Assembly: GCA_963665925.1 (NCBI GenBank)
Contig: OY762511.1
Location: 1,612,001-1,676,000 of the forward strand
Length of the DNA: 64,000 bases
Reading direction: 5' to 3'
DNA from: G963665925 sp963665925
Lineage (GTDB): Bacteria > Bacillota > Clostridia > Peptostreptococcales > Acidaminobacteraceae
Shown here: piece by piece, positions 8,734-16,970 of the stretch
Layout of the letters: every line of letters begins with the position of its first letter
Numbering within the stretch: the first letter of the stretch is position 1
Made by a program: the position numbers and the translations under genes
The notes under the pieces: generated by a model
What the model was told of the DNA's origin: nothing
What the model saw: only the letters and a program-made list of their open reading frames with translations
Databases searched by the model: none

Positions 8734-10395
8734 ATGAACAGACTGGACCGTGACCAAGTTGAAATGATAAAAAACTTCATAATGCCATTTACAGTAGCTG
8801 TCGTTTCTATGGTTTTTCTTATGTCGGTGATTTTATGGGAACCGATGATACGGGGCCTCATGCTGAATGTAAATTTTGGGACACTGATTACCCTGCTTGA
8901 ATTTGGGTGTATCGTGGCCCTATTTCTCATATTCAATACGACATATTTTGCCTATTTGGGAACCAAACGGATTCGTATGTTTGTCTACTCTGTTGCCTTT
9001 CTAACCGGCGCCTGTCTGGAATTTATCATGATCATCCATTTGAGTGGAACGCTCTCAACCATTAAGGTTTCCCAACTGCCGCTGCTCCTCTTGTATACAG
9101 GGGTAGGCAGGTTTATTATGGCGGCGGGTATGTTCGTTGCCGTACTCGTACCGCGAGAGCACACCATGAAGCGTAATTCGCAGTTCATGCTGAAATCCCT
9201 GCCGGTTCTGCTCTTCATTGGTCTGATATACGTGGAACAGAAAACGGAACACTATATTCTAGAAGTTCTGTCCGATATGAATCTGGCTGTAACATCGATC
9301 ATGATAGAGTTTACGAGTATTTTGCTGCTTATTATTGTCGCCATGTATTATTTGAGAATCTATTTGCTGGAACAGAATCGAAACGTTGTCGTGGCGATTT
9401 CCAGTGTTATCCTACTGTGCTTTTCACACGCTGCCCGCATTGTGTACCCGGCGTCTGATCAGCTCTCAATCATGTTGTTTGACGCATTCCGGCTCATGGG
9501 ATACGTTCTTTTTCTCCAGGCCGTATTCAAGCTGAATCTGGGCGAGCCTTCAGTAAAGAAGGAAACCTCCGAGGAGCAAATCAAGCTCTATGCGGAGAAT
9601 CTGGAAAAGATTATTGAAAAGAGAACGCGCGAAATCCGCGAGGTGAACGCACGTCTGATAAAGGAACTTGAGTACGCAAAGAGCATTCAGCAGTCCCTGC
9701 TTCCGCTCAAGCGTCTCAATTTCAAGAATACGACATTCATTTCTGAGTATTTTCCCTGTGAACGTCTGTCAGGGGACTTCTATGACATTTACAGAATCGA
9801 TGAAGACAACGTGGGCATGTATGTGCTGGACGTATCCGGACATGGTATCTCTGCGGCCCTCATGACGATGTTCTGCAACAACTTTATTAAATCCACCGAG
9901 CGACTGATCAAGCGTTACAGAGGACTGAAGCCGCATCGTAACTTGAAGCATTTTTACGAGGAGTTCAACAAGATGAACTTCCCTGAAGAAATGCACATGG
10001 TTATTTTCTTCGCATCCTACAACATCAGTACGCGGACGCTGACTTACTGCACGGGCGGTATGAACTGCTATCCCATACTTGTTAGAAAATCAGGAGAGGC
10101 TGAGTTTCTCAATCAGAGTCAAGGCTTCCCAATATGTCAAATGAGCGAATTTTTCACACCGGAATATAAGAGTGCAAGAATTGACCTCATGCCTGGAGAT
10201 CGGATTGTCTTCTATACAGATGGTCTGATTGATAAGTTTAAAAACGCTGTTATGGACCAGGACGAGCTGGTTGAAGCAATTATAGAAAGCAGACATGACT
10301 CACTCAAGAATCTGAACAGCAAGATTGTCAGGATGATAGAGCCAAACAGTGACCATCTTGAAGATGATATCACGTATTTCATCATGGAGGCCTAG
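8734..10395 (+). CDS. Membrane sensor with SpoIIE-type PP2C serine phosphatase domain
   Basis: The 553-residue protein starts at ATG 8734 (RBS AGAGAGG). Residues to about 280 contain roughly eight hydrophobic helices, resembling MASE-type membrane sensor modules. A charged coiled segment (about 285-325, EEQIKLYAENLEKIIEKRTREIREVNARL) links to a SpoIIE/RsbU PP2C phosphatase: LSGDFYDIYRID carries the first metal Asp, LDVSGHGISAALMTM the DxxGHG metal motif, and FYTDGLIDKF and the final DDITYFIM the last metal aspartates. It should dephosphorylate a serine on an anti-anti-sigma or similar partner in answer to a membrane signal. No anti-sigma partner genes lie beside it; an ArsR-like regulator follows 76 bases later. 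Confidence 0.88.
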   Translation: MNRLDRDQVEMIKNFIMPFTVAVVSMVFLMSVILWEPMIRGLMLNVNFGTLITLLEFGCIVALFLIFNTTYFAYLGTKRIRMFVYSVAFLTGACLEFIMIIHLSGTLSTIKVSQLPLLLLYTGVGRFIMAAGMFVAVLVPREHTMKRNSQFMLKSLPVLLFIGLIYVEQKTEHYILEVLSDMNLAVTSIMIEFTSILLLIIVAMYYLRIYLLEQNRNVVVAISSVILLCFSHAARIVYPASDQLSIMLFDAFRLMGYVLFLQAVFKLNLGEPSVKKETSEEQIKLYAENLEKIIEKRTREIREVNARLIKELEYAKSIQQSLLPLKRLNFKNTTFISEYFPCERLSGDFYDIYRIDEDNVGMYVLDVSGHGISAALMTMFCNNFIKSTERLIKRYRGLKPHRNLKHFYEEFNKMNFPEEMHMVIFFASYNISTRTLTYCTGGMNCYPILVRKSGEAEFLNQSQGFPICQMSEFFTPEYKSARIDLMPGDRIVFYTDGLIDKFKNAVMDQDELVEAIIESRHDSLKNLNSKIVRMIEPNSDHLEDDITYFIMEA

Positions 10396-10471
10396 GCACT
10401 TTGTGGATCCGGAGTGATGTGTGCACGAAAAGTAAAGTTGGAATGAAGGAAAGAATAAAGGAGTAGTGGAA

Positions 10472-11050
10472 ATGAAAGAGGTACTGGTCGTTGATGATCT
10501 GAGTATGCTAAAAGCACTTTCTAACAGCTATAGAATCAAAATAATTGATGCCTTTGAAGGAAAACCGGCGACAGCAAAGCAGATCTCAATGAAGCTTGGT
10601 GAACCTCATTCGAAAGTCAATTATCATATTAAGTCCCTTGCTAAGGTAGGGATTATTGAACTGATAGAGGAAGTGCCCAAGTACGGTGTCATTGAGAAAT
10701 ATTATATGCCGGTGGCAAAGACATATGTGCTGGATTCAAAAACCGTACAGGGAGATGACACAGCGTCTGACTCCATGAGTAAGGCGGTTACGGCTCTTTT
10801 TGAACGGATTTCTAAGGATTTCTATCATGCCCAGCAAAGTACGAAGAACTTCCCTAAGGGGGAGGCGCCGCAGAAATTTGTGAACTATAATGGGGATTAC
10901 TATCTGACACAGGAAGAGGCCAATGCGCTTAATGATCAGGTCAATGCCCTGATTTCAGATTTTCTGGATGACAAGGCTGAAAAACGGGAAAATACAGTTC
11001 GGTATTCAACAGCGACCGTGATTGTTCCGCTCGATGCCGGACCTAAATAA
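10472..11050 (+). CDS. ArsR-like winged-helix transcriptional regulator
   Basis: The 192-residue protein has a winged helix-turn-helix at its N-terminus: SMLKALSNSYRIKIIDAF, then AKQISMKLGEPHSKVNYHIKSLAKVGII is the recognition and wing region typical of the HTH_20/ArsR group. The remaining 110 residues are not recognised and show no metal-binding cysteines. ATG 10472 is preferred to the GTG at 10466 because AAAGGAG lies 8 bases before it. It follows the membrane phosphatase on the same strand with no terminator between, so the two may form one unit. Regulon and ligand unknown. Confidence 0.75.
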   Translation: MKEVLVVDDLSMLKALSNSYRIKIIDAFEGKPATAKQISMKLGEPHSKVNYHIKSLAKVGIIELIEEVPKYGVIEKYYMPVAKTYVLDSKTVQGDDTASDSMSKAVTALFERISKDFYHAQQSTKNFPKGEAPQKFVNYNGDYYLTQEEANALNDQVNALISDFLDDKAEKRENTVRYSTATVIVPLDAGPK

Positions 11051-11061
11051 GCAGATTTCTA

Positions 11062-11083
11062 GCCGCATTCCGCAGAATGCGGC
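11062..11083 (+). terminator. Short stem-loop after the ArsR-like gene
   Basis: GCCGCATTC and GAATGCGGC make a 9-bp perfect stem with a CGCA loop, 11 bases after the stop codon. The T-tract (ATTCTATT) is weak. Confidence 0.55.
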
Positions 11084-11169
11084 ATTCTATTGCCATAATA
11101 TTGTATTTGTTTCATATTTGAATTAATTACAGAACGGTGATAAAATAATGTAAAGGAGGAGGTACTGCC

Positions 11170-11994
11170 ATGAACATGGGTTGTCATATATCTATAGCAA
11201 AGGGTTTTAAGAAAGCGGGAGAAACGGCTGTACAAATCGGCGGAAATACCTTTCAGTTCTTTACGCGCAATCCGCGTGGCGGGAATGCGAAAGCGCTGGA
11301 TGAAAACGACATTCAAGCTCTTAAGACACTTATGGAAAAGCACGCATTTGGTCCTCTGCTAGCACATGCCCCTTATACACTGAACATGGCTTCAAATAAG
11401 CCGGAGGTACGTGCTTTTGCAGAAGAGGCGTTTCGTGAGGACTTGGACCGTCTTGAGAAAATCCCGTGCAGCCTCTACAATTTTCATCCGGGTTCACATC
11501 TGAAAGACGGCGTCGATATAGGTATAAGCCGCATTGTGGAAATACTGAATCGTGTTCTGACAGGTAGAGAAAGTACCCTTGTTCTTCTTGAAGGCATGTC
11601 GGGAAAAGGATCAGAGGTCGGGTCTAGGTTTGAGGAGCTAAGGGACATTATTGACGGCGTGGACCAGAAACACCTTATGGGTGTGTGTCTGGATACCTGC
11701 CACTTGTACTCAGCCGGATACGACATTGTGAATGATCTTGAGGGTGTAATTGATGCTTTTGACCAAATTGTCGGACTGGATAGACTGAGGGCAATTCACC
11801 TGAATGATTCAAAAATGCCATTTGACTCAAAAAAAGACAGACATGAGAAGGTTGGACAAGGAACAATTGGCAACAAAGCGCTCCTGCGACTGGTTTCGCA
11901 TCCAAAACTGAAGCACCTGCCCTTCTTTCTTGAAACGCCAAATGAGCTGGAAGGATATGCCTCAGAAATAGCGTATTTCAAAGAAAATGTATAA
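11170..11994 (+). CDS. nfo: Endonuclease IV (AP endonuclease)
   Basis: The 274-residue enzyme cuts DNA 5' to abasic sites in base-excision repair and belongs to the three-zinc TIM-barrel AP endonucleases. The family blocks appear in order: MGCHISIAKG at the start, FQFFTRNPRG near 38, APYTLNMAS near 70, NFHPGSH near 106, LEGMSGKGSEVG near 140, CLDTCHLYSAGYD near 175, AIHLNDSK near 208, DRHEKVGQGTIG near 222, and FLETPNE near the end, together providing the His/Asp/Glu metal ligands. Length matches the family. A very strong site (AAAGGAGGAGG) precedes ATG 11170. It stands as its own unit. Confidence 0.93.
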   Translation: MNMGCHISIAKGFKKAGETAVQIGGNTFQFFTRNPRGGNAKALDENDIQALKTLMEKHAFGPLLAHAPYTLNMASNKPEVRAFAEEAFREDLDRLEKIPCSLYNFHPGSHLKDGVDIGISRIVEILNRVLTGRESTLVLLEGMSGKGSEVGSRFEELRDIIDGVDQKHLMGVCLDTCHLYSAGYDIVNDLEGVIDAFDQIVGLDRLRAIHLNDSKMPFDSKKDRHEKVGQGTIGNKALLRLVSHPKLKHLPFFLETPNELEGYASEIAYFKENV

Positions 11995-12100
11995 ATTGTA
12001 TTGATTTATGTACAATTTTAAAGGAAATATCACTTTTATATCGAACTATTAAGACTAGGAAAGAGATGAGGATTCTGAAGATTTGGGAGGGAAACATTCG

Positions 12101-12565
12101 ATGCTTGAATGGAGAAATGTAACGGATGGCCCAGACCTGGAGCTGGTTCGAAGACTCTTTAGAGAGTATGCGGACTGGCTGGGCATTGATTTATGCTTCC
12201 AAGGGTTTGAACAGGAACTGCAGACTTTACCAGATCCATATGCACCACCGAACGGCGCGCTCTTCTTGGTTGTTGAAGACGAAGAACCCGTAGGCTGTGT
12301 TGCACTAAAAAAACTGTCTTGCAGTGTTGCAGAAATGAAAAGACTCTATGTGAAACCAAGACTTCGGAGCAAGGGGCTTGGAAAAAGTCTCTCCATGAAA
12401 GCGATTGATGTTGCTGAAGCGCTTGGATACGATGCCATACGCCTTGACATCTTAAGACGAATGGACCAAGCAGTAAAGCTTTATGAGTATTTGGGGTTCG
12501 AAGAAATTGCCCCATACTGTACCAATCCTGAGCCGGATGTCATATTCATGGAGAAAAAATTGTAG
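12101..12565 (+). CDS. GNAT-family N-acetyltransferase
   Basis: The 154-residue protein is a single GNAT domain. GCVALKKLSCSVAEMKRLYVKPRLRSKGLGKSLSM holds beta-4 and the R-x-x-G-x-G/A acetyl-CoA loop, and AVKLYEYLGFEEI closes the fold. A GxxAE-R(L)YV pattern of this kind is common in small acetyltransferases with unknown acceptor. ATG 12101 is chosen with GGGAGGG 9 bases before; the in-frame TTG at 12083 overlaps that site. It is a monocistronic gene with its own terminator. Confidence 0.8.
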   Translation: MLEWRNVTDGPDLELVRRLFREYADWLGIDLCFQGFEQELQTLPDPYAPPNGALFLVVEDEEPVGCVALKKLSCSVAEMKRLYVKPRLRSKGLGKSLSMKAIDVAEALGYDAIRLDILRRMDQAVKLYEYLGFEEIAPYCTNPEPDVIFMEKKL

Positions 12566-12612
12566 TTAAGACAACAAAGAAGCGAAATGAAACGATTAAG
12601 GACATATAAAGA

Positions 12613-12652
12613 GAAGGTGCGTCCGTTGCTGTTGCAGAATGGATGCGCCTTC
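12613..12652 (+). terminator. Rho-independent terminator after the GNAT gene
   Basis: GAAGGTGCGTCC pairs with GGATGCGCCTTC (two G-U pairs) and is followed by seven T residues. It separates the GNAT gene from the convergent GGDEF-EAL gene. Confidence 0.8.
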
Positions 12653-12700
12653 TTTTTTTCTATCTGTGGATGTGTACGATTACAAGGCATGCAGCCCAAT

Positions 12701-14320
12701 CTATAAATGCATGATCTTTTCAAGCGGCATGGGTTTTCCGAAATAGAAGCCCTGAAGATTTTGGCATTCGATGACTTTTAGAAATTCAATCTGCTGATCG
12801 ACTTCAACGCCTTCAGCAATGATATCGATATCGATGTCCATACCCAGATTGACCAAATTCTTGATGATGGCCTCCTTCTTATGGTCATGGCCGATGCCCT
12901 CGACGAAGGTTCTATCGATTTTAACCGCATCGACTGTGAGTGTCCCCAGGTGGTTGAGGGATGAAAAACCAGTACAGAAATCGTCGAGACATACTTTTGC
13001 GCCCAGTTGTCGGAGGGCATTGATGTTGTCGGTGGTAATATCGTAGTTTTCAATAATGGCCGTTTCGGTGATTTCGAAGTTCAGCGCTGAAAATGGAATA
13101 TCATGTTTTGAGATAATCGATTGAATAGTCTTAACGATTTCCGGCTGGATGATTGTTCTGGCCGAAAGGTTAATTGAAATATAGCGGATTCCCAGTGTAT
13201 TGAGCTTTTTAAAATCAGAACAGACCAGGCCGAGTACGTGCAGGTCAATCGCCTGAATATGGTCGTAGTACTCTGCAACCCCAAGGAAATCAAGCGGTGG
13301 TATGAGTGTGCCCTTGCGTCTCCACCGAATCAGGGCTTCCAGGGCGATGAGCTTGCTGTCTTTTCCAGACATAATGGGCTGATAGTGGACTTCGTACTCG
13401 CCGTTTTCAATCCCCTTCAAAATTTCAATTTGAAGACCGTGTGGGTCATGGCTCTTTTCAATATCATTATAGAAGACCCGGTAACCGTTCTTGCCGAGTC
13501 TCTTCTGCTCATAGAGGGCCATGTCGGCTTTTTTCATAATTTCAATCAGGTCAGTGCCGTCATCCGGATATTTTGCTATGCCAATGCTGACTTTTAAGTT
13601 GATGGTTTTCTGGGAAACCTGATGCAGGCGATTAAAGTGCTTAACAATGCGTTCAGCGACATTTGCAGCGTTTTTTTCAATGCACTGGGGGCAGTAAATA
13701 TAGAATTCATCGCCGCCAAGACGTCCGAGTGTGACCCCTTCAGGCAGGAGACTTTTGACTTCTGCAGTGAAATGTTTCAGGACTTCATCTCCGAAGTTGT
13801 GGCCATAGGTGTCATTCAGATTCTTGAAATTGTCCAGGTCAAGCATTAAAAAAGCGCCAGAACGTTGTTCGGAAGTAATTAGTGCAGCAATCTCATCATA
13901 AAGAACCCTTCTATTGGGAAGACCGGTCAGTGAATCTGTTTCTGCCAGACTTCGAATGGTTTCCAGAGTTTTTTCACTGTTTCTCACGATTCGTGCAATG
14001 CCGACAGATATTAAAATGAGGGCCATGTTCAAGCTGGAAAAAAAGAGGATGGCATGGTTTGTTGTCTTGAACATTTTTAGGACAAAATCCGTAATCATGA
14101 AAAAGCCAATTGAAACAATCAGAACATTAATGCCCACCGCAAGAAAGGCGCTTTTGATTTTTACAGATGCATATACCCAAAATCCAAGGAGCAATATGGT
14201 GGTCAGCTGAAGGCCGAGAAGCAGGATGGCTCCCGGTGTGCCGATGCGAAGATGGCTTGCAATCAATAGTATAAAAGCGAATATTGGTGGAATCAGTGCT
14301 GGATATTTTGAGGTTTTCAT
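12701..14320 (-). CDS. Membrane GGDEF-EAL cyclic-di-GMP protein
   Basis: The 539-residue protein begins with about four to five hydrophobic helices (roughly 5-105), followed by a GGDEF diguanylate cyclase domain (about 120-280; SLTGLPNRR and RLGGDEF are intact) and an EAL phosphodiesterase domain (about 290-539). In the EAL part the catalytic set appears complete: EALIRW, SINLSAR, FEITETA, DDF, VKIDRTF and IIAEGVE. The usual DDFGTG loop reads DDFCTG here. Both activities are therefore possible; the net direction cannot be told. ATG 14320 (GAGAGGAG before it) is preferred over upstream in-frame starts. It is a lone gene convergent with the GNAT gene. Confidence 0.92.
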   Translation of the reverse strand: MKTSKYPALIPPIFAFILLIASHLRIGTPGAILLLGLQLTTILLLGFWVYASVKIKSAFLAVGINVLIVSIGFFMITDFVLKMFKTTNHAILFFSSLNMALILISVGIARIVRNSEKTLETIRSLAETDSLTGLPNRRVLYDEIAALITSEQRSGAFLMLDLDNFKNLNDTYGHNFGDEVLKHFTAEVKSLLPEGVTLGRLGGDEFYIYCPQCIEKNAANVAERIVKHFNRLHQVSQKTINLKVSIGIAKYPDDGTDLIEIMKKADMALYEQKRLGKNGYRVFYNDIEKSHDPHGLQIEILKGIENGEYEVHYQPIMSGKDSKLIALEALIRWRRKGTLIPPLDFLGVAEYYDHIQAIDLHVLGLVCSDFKKLNTLGIRYISINLSARTIIQPEIVKTIQSIISKHDIPFSALNFEITETAIIENYDITTDNINALRQLGAKVCLDDFCTGFSSLNHLGTLTVDAVKIDRTFVEGIGHDHKKEAIIKNLVNLGMDIDIDIIAEGVEVDQQIEFLKVIECQNLQGFYFGKPMPLEKIMHL

Positions 14321-14499
14321 TTGCGCTCCTCTCGTAAAGCGTGTGTCTATAATAGAAAAGCTCACAGATAAGCCCTAGAAATTATTATGATTGAAATCAA
14401 GGTATCGTCATTATATCACTTATACCCAGCCTGGGAATCAAAAAATCAGACGAGATATGGTATGGGGGCTTAGGCGGATAATCTTGGTCGAAATTACTT

Positions 14500-14646
14500 G
14501 ATTTTTTGTAAGTCCAAAGAGGGCATTTCCATGGAGATGTTTCATTTGTTTTGAACTATATCGATGAGTTTTATGTGAATAGTTTGACAATTCAGAATAA
14601 AGAAATCGCTGAATGCATTGGAATCAGAAGCAATTATCCGATTTAG
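14500..14646 (+). pseudogene. Remnant of an AraC/YesN-type DNA-binding domain
   Basis: An open stretch without a start codon reads VLNYIDEFYVNSLTIQNKEI, then AECIGIRSNY, and stops at 14644-14646. This matches the first helix-turn-helix of AraC/YesN-type C-terminal domains, where the typical pattern is I-x-Y-I-x-x-x-Y-x-x-x-L-T/S-L-x-x-I-A-x-x-x-G-I-S-x-x-Y. The second helix-turn-helix and everything before are missing. No ribosome site. The remaining 14321-14845 holds no other gene; it includes the leader of the next gene. Confidence 0.5.
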
Positions 14647-14845
14647 GCATATCATTAAACATGTTAAGAAATTTTATTATTTTCGCTTTTCTTACAATAT
14701 TATTTGTGATAAGCTGTCGGTGCTGATAAATTATTCGTAATATTTACAATTTTATTTTAAGCCGGGGGGCAAAAAATAGAAGGTGTGACTTACGTCTATC
14801 GGCAAGAAGGCATTATATTATCGATTAATTAAGGGGTAACGAATT

Positions 14846-16093
14846 ATGGGAAATTTACTAAGTAAGTGGAACAAAATGAGTTTGGTAAAGAGAATCATCA
14901 TCGGCCTGATTGTAGGCATTATGCTTGCAATAATGATTCCAGAGTATGCGCAGCCAATTGGCATATTCGGGGCACTTTTCGTAGGCGCACTTAAATCTGT
15001 AGCACCTATCCTGGTTTTCTTCCTGGTTATGTCTGCAATTTCTCAGCATAAGACAGGGCAAAAGACAAATATGAAGTCCATCGTGGTGCTCTATTTGTTT
15101 GGTACTTTTATGGCAGGTCTTTCGGCAGTCGTTGTGAGCTTCATGTTCCCAGTAACATTGACACTTGGAGCAGGCGTTGACAGCATTACACCTCCAGGCG
15201 GGGTAACTGAAGTCCTTAAGGCACTTCTTATGAATGTTGTTGATAATCCAGTTCACGCACTGACAAACGCAAATTATATCGGCATTCTGACTTGGGCGAT
15301 TCTATTGGGTATGGCACTCAAGAACGTTCCAGAGACAACAAAAACAATGGTTGTCAATTTCTCAGATGCCCTGTCTCAGGTTGTACGCTGGGTAATCAGC
15401 CTTGCACCACTGGGCATTATGGGTCTGGTTTTTAACACAATCGCTGAAAATGGTATTGAGTCACTTCTAAGCTACGGACACCTGTTGGTGGTACTTGTCG
15501 GCACAATGGCCTTTATTGCACTGGTTGTAAATCCAATCATCGCATTTGTCATGATTCGCCAGAATCCATATCCGCTGGTATTCAAGTGTCTTAAAGACAG
15601 TGGAATTACAGCATTCTTCACACGTTCATCTGCAGCGAATATTCCTGTAAACATGAACCTTTGTGCTGAGCTGGGTCTCGATAAAGACAACTATTCAGTT
15701 TCAATCCCTCTAGGTGCGACAGTTAACATGGCGGGTGCTGCAATCACGATTTCGGTACTTACACTTGCGGCTGTTCATACGCTGGGAATTCAGGTTGATA
15801 TGGGTACGGCAATTATCCTTTCAGTCCTGTCTGCAGTAAGTGCATGTGGTGCATCAGGTGTTGCTGGCGGTTCCCTGCTGCTGATTCCGCTTGCATGTTC
15901 ACTTTTCGGTATTCCAAACGATGTGGCAATGCAGGTTGTTGGTGTTGGTTTTGTAGTCGGTGTCATTCAGGATTCATGCGAGACTGCACTGAATTCTTCA
16001 ACAGACGTTCTTTTCACAGCGGTTTCTGAAATGGCACAGTGGAAGAAGGCTGGCAAAGAAATTGTCATCAACTCATCTAAGCAGACTGCCTAA
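14846..16093 (+). CDS. sstT: Serine/threonine:sodium symporter
   Basis: The 415-residue membrane protein belongs to the dicarboxylate/amino-acid:cation symporter family and resembles SstT, which brings in serine and threonine with sodium. It has eight or so membrane helices and two re-entrant loops; ARSSAANIP-type sequence appears as FTRSSAANIPVNMNL near 265, followed by IPLGATVNMAGAAITI near 290 and SACGASGVAGGSLLLIPLA near 330, and the late QDSCETALNSSTDVLF segment that is characteristic of SstT. Start ATG 14846 has AAGGGG before it. A single-gene unit with a strong terminator; serine/threonine import fits the amino-acid-fermenting context. Confidence 0.9.
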   Translation: MGNLLSKWNKMSLVKRIIIGLIVGIMLAIMIPEYAQPIGIFGALFVGALKSVAPILVFFLVMSAISQHKTGQKTNMKSIVVLYLFGTFMAGLSAVVVSFMFPVTLTLGAGVDSITPPGGVTEVLKALLMNVVDNPVHALTNANYIGILTWAILLGMALKNVPETTKTMVVNFSDALSQVVRWVISLAPLGIMGLVFNTIAENGIESLLSYGHLLVVLVGTMAFIALVVNPIIAFVMIRQNPYPLVFKCLKDSGITAFFTRSSAANIPVNMNLCAELGLDKDNYSVSIPLGATVNMAGAAITISVLTLAAVHTLGIQVDMGTAIILSVLSAVSACGASGVAGGSLLLIPLACSLFGIPNDVAMQVVGVGFVVGVIQDSCETALNSSTDVLFTAVSEMAQWKKAGKEIVINSSKQTA

Positions 16094-16151
16094 TCAAAAG
16101 CTGCACATGTTTTGAGAACAGTGTATGTGAGACGGTATAAAAAGCATAAAA

Positions 16152-16174
16152 AAGAGGCTGATTATCAGCCTCTT
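16152..16174. terminator. Bidirectional terminator between sstT and the cysteine-cluster gene
   Basis: AAGAGGCTGA and TCAGCCTCTT form a perfect 10-bp stem with TTA loop. A-run on the left and TTCTTTTTGTTTTT on the right allow use in both directions. Confidence 0.85.
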
Positions 16175-16198
16175 TTCTTTTTGTTTTTATAACGCGTT

Positions 16199-16864
16199 TT
16201 ATAATATGCCCAGTTTGTCTTTTGCCTCAGCAATACGTGCGTCGAAGACGGAGTAAAAGTCTGTGTCTTCAGTAGTCATGTTGAAGAAGCTTTCATGCAG
16301 GTAGGCATTGATTTCGTCAATTTCAGCAGAATCTTTTATGAATTTCAGTCTGAACTGAAGTGCCTTGATAAAATGGTGCCAAGTCAGGATAAAGGCCTTG
16401 TTCGCTTCATAGTTTGCAATGCCAATCCATTTTTTGACCTTAACCTTGCCAAGCTTCTGTTTCGTACAGGCATTGACTTGCAGGAAGTATTTGAAGTCAT
16501 CCTTCTGGTAGACCCTTCCCAGGGGAAAGAGCCTGCATATGTTCGGCCTGTGTGCATGGATGCTGCAGCGCCCCTCGGAGTCGAGAAAGCTGCACTTGTC
16601 ACTTTCAGTATGCATTTTCAAATGGGGCAGTTGGACCTTCTTGTGATCGTATAGCGAGATTTTATCACCAAGCAGGTCTGTAAAAGCGCTGCCTGTGCAT
16701 TTTGAAATCTCATACACGTCAAATGGGGTGAGTTCAACAAGGTTTCCAACGCTTTCGCAGCAGGCTGAGCATCCATCGCAGCCCCCAGTATCCGCTTTTA
16801 CCATATCGCGTATATCATAAATTTTGCCGTCTGATATTTCATCAAGGGATTCTAATGTTCTCAT
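16199..16864 (-). CDS. YkgJ-family cysteine-cluster protein
   Basis: The 221-residue protein carries the CxxCxxCC-type cluster near residues 29-36 (CDGCSACC), then CSFLDSEGRCSIHAHRPNICRLFPLG near 95-120 and a later lysine-rich CTKQKLG segment. These cysteines define the YkgJ/UPF0153 zinc- or iron-binding family, often labelled putative zinc- or iron-chelating protein. Function is not established. There are no membrane segments. The start at 16864 has a weak AGGAT site. It is convergent with sstT and co-directional with the MFS gene that lies upstream of it on the minus strand (gap about 106 bases). Confidence 0.8.
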   Translation of the reverse strand: MRTLESLDEISDGKIYDIRDMVKADTGGCDGCSACCESVGNLVELTPFDVYEISKCTGSAFTDLLGDKISLYDHKKVQLPHLKMHTESDKCSFLDSEGRCSIHAHRPNICRLFPLGRVYQKDDFKYFLQVNACTKQKLGKVKVKKWIGIANYEANKAFILTWHHFIKALQFRLKFIKDSAEIDEINAYLHESFFNMTTEDTDFYSVFDARIAEAKDKLGIL

Positions 16865-16970
16865 AGTTTTATCCTATTTTTCTGTAGATTCCAAATTGCA
16901 TCGTCACAGGCCTGCTTGTGAAGACCAGATCTATTATATCCTGATCTGACCAACCTGAGAATATGCAATA

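Noticed and set aside
13238..13597. 119-codon plus-strand frame opposite the GGDEF-EAL gene
   Set aside because: It is antisense to a clear enzyme gene, without a ribosome site or family motif.
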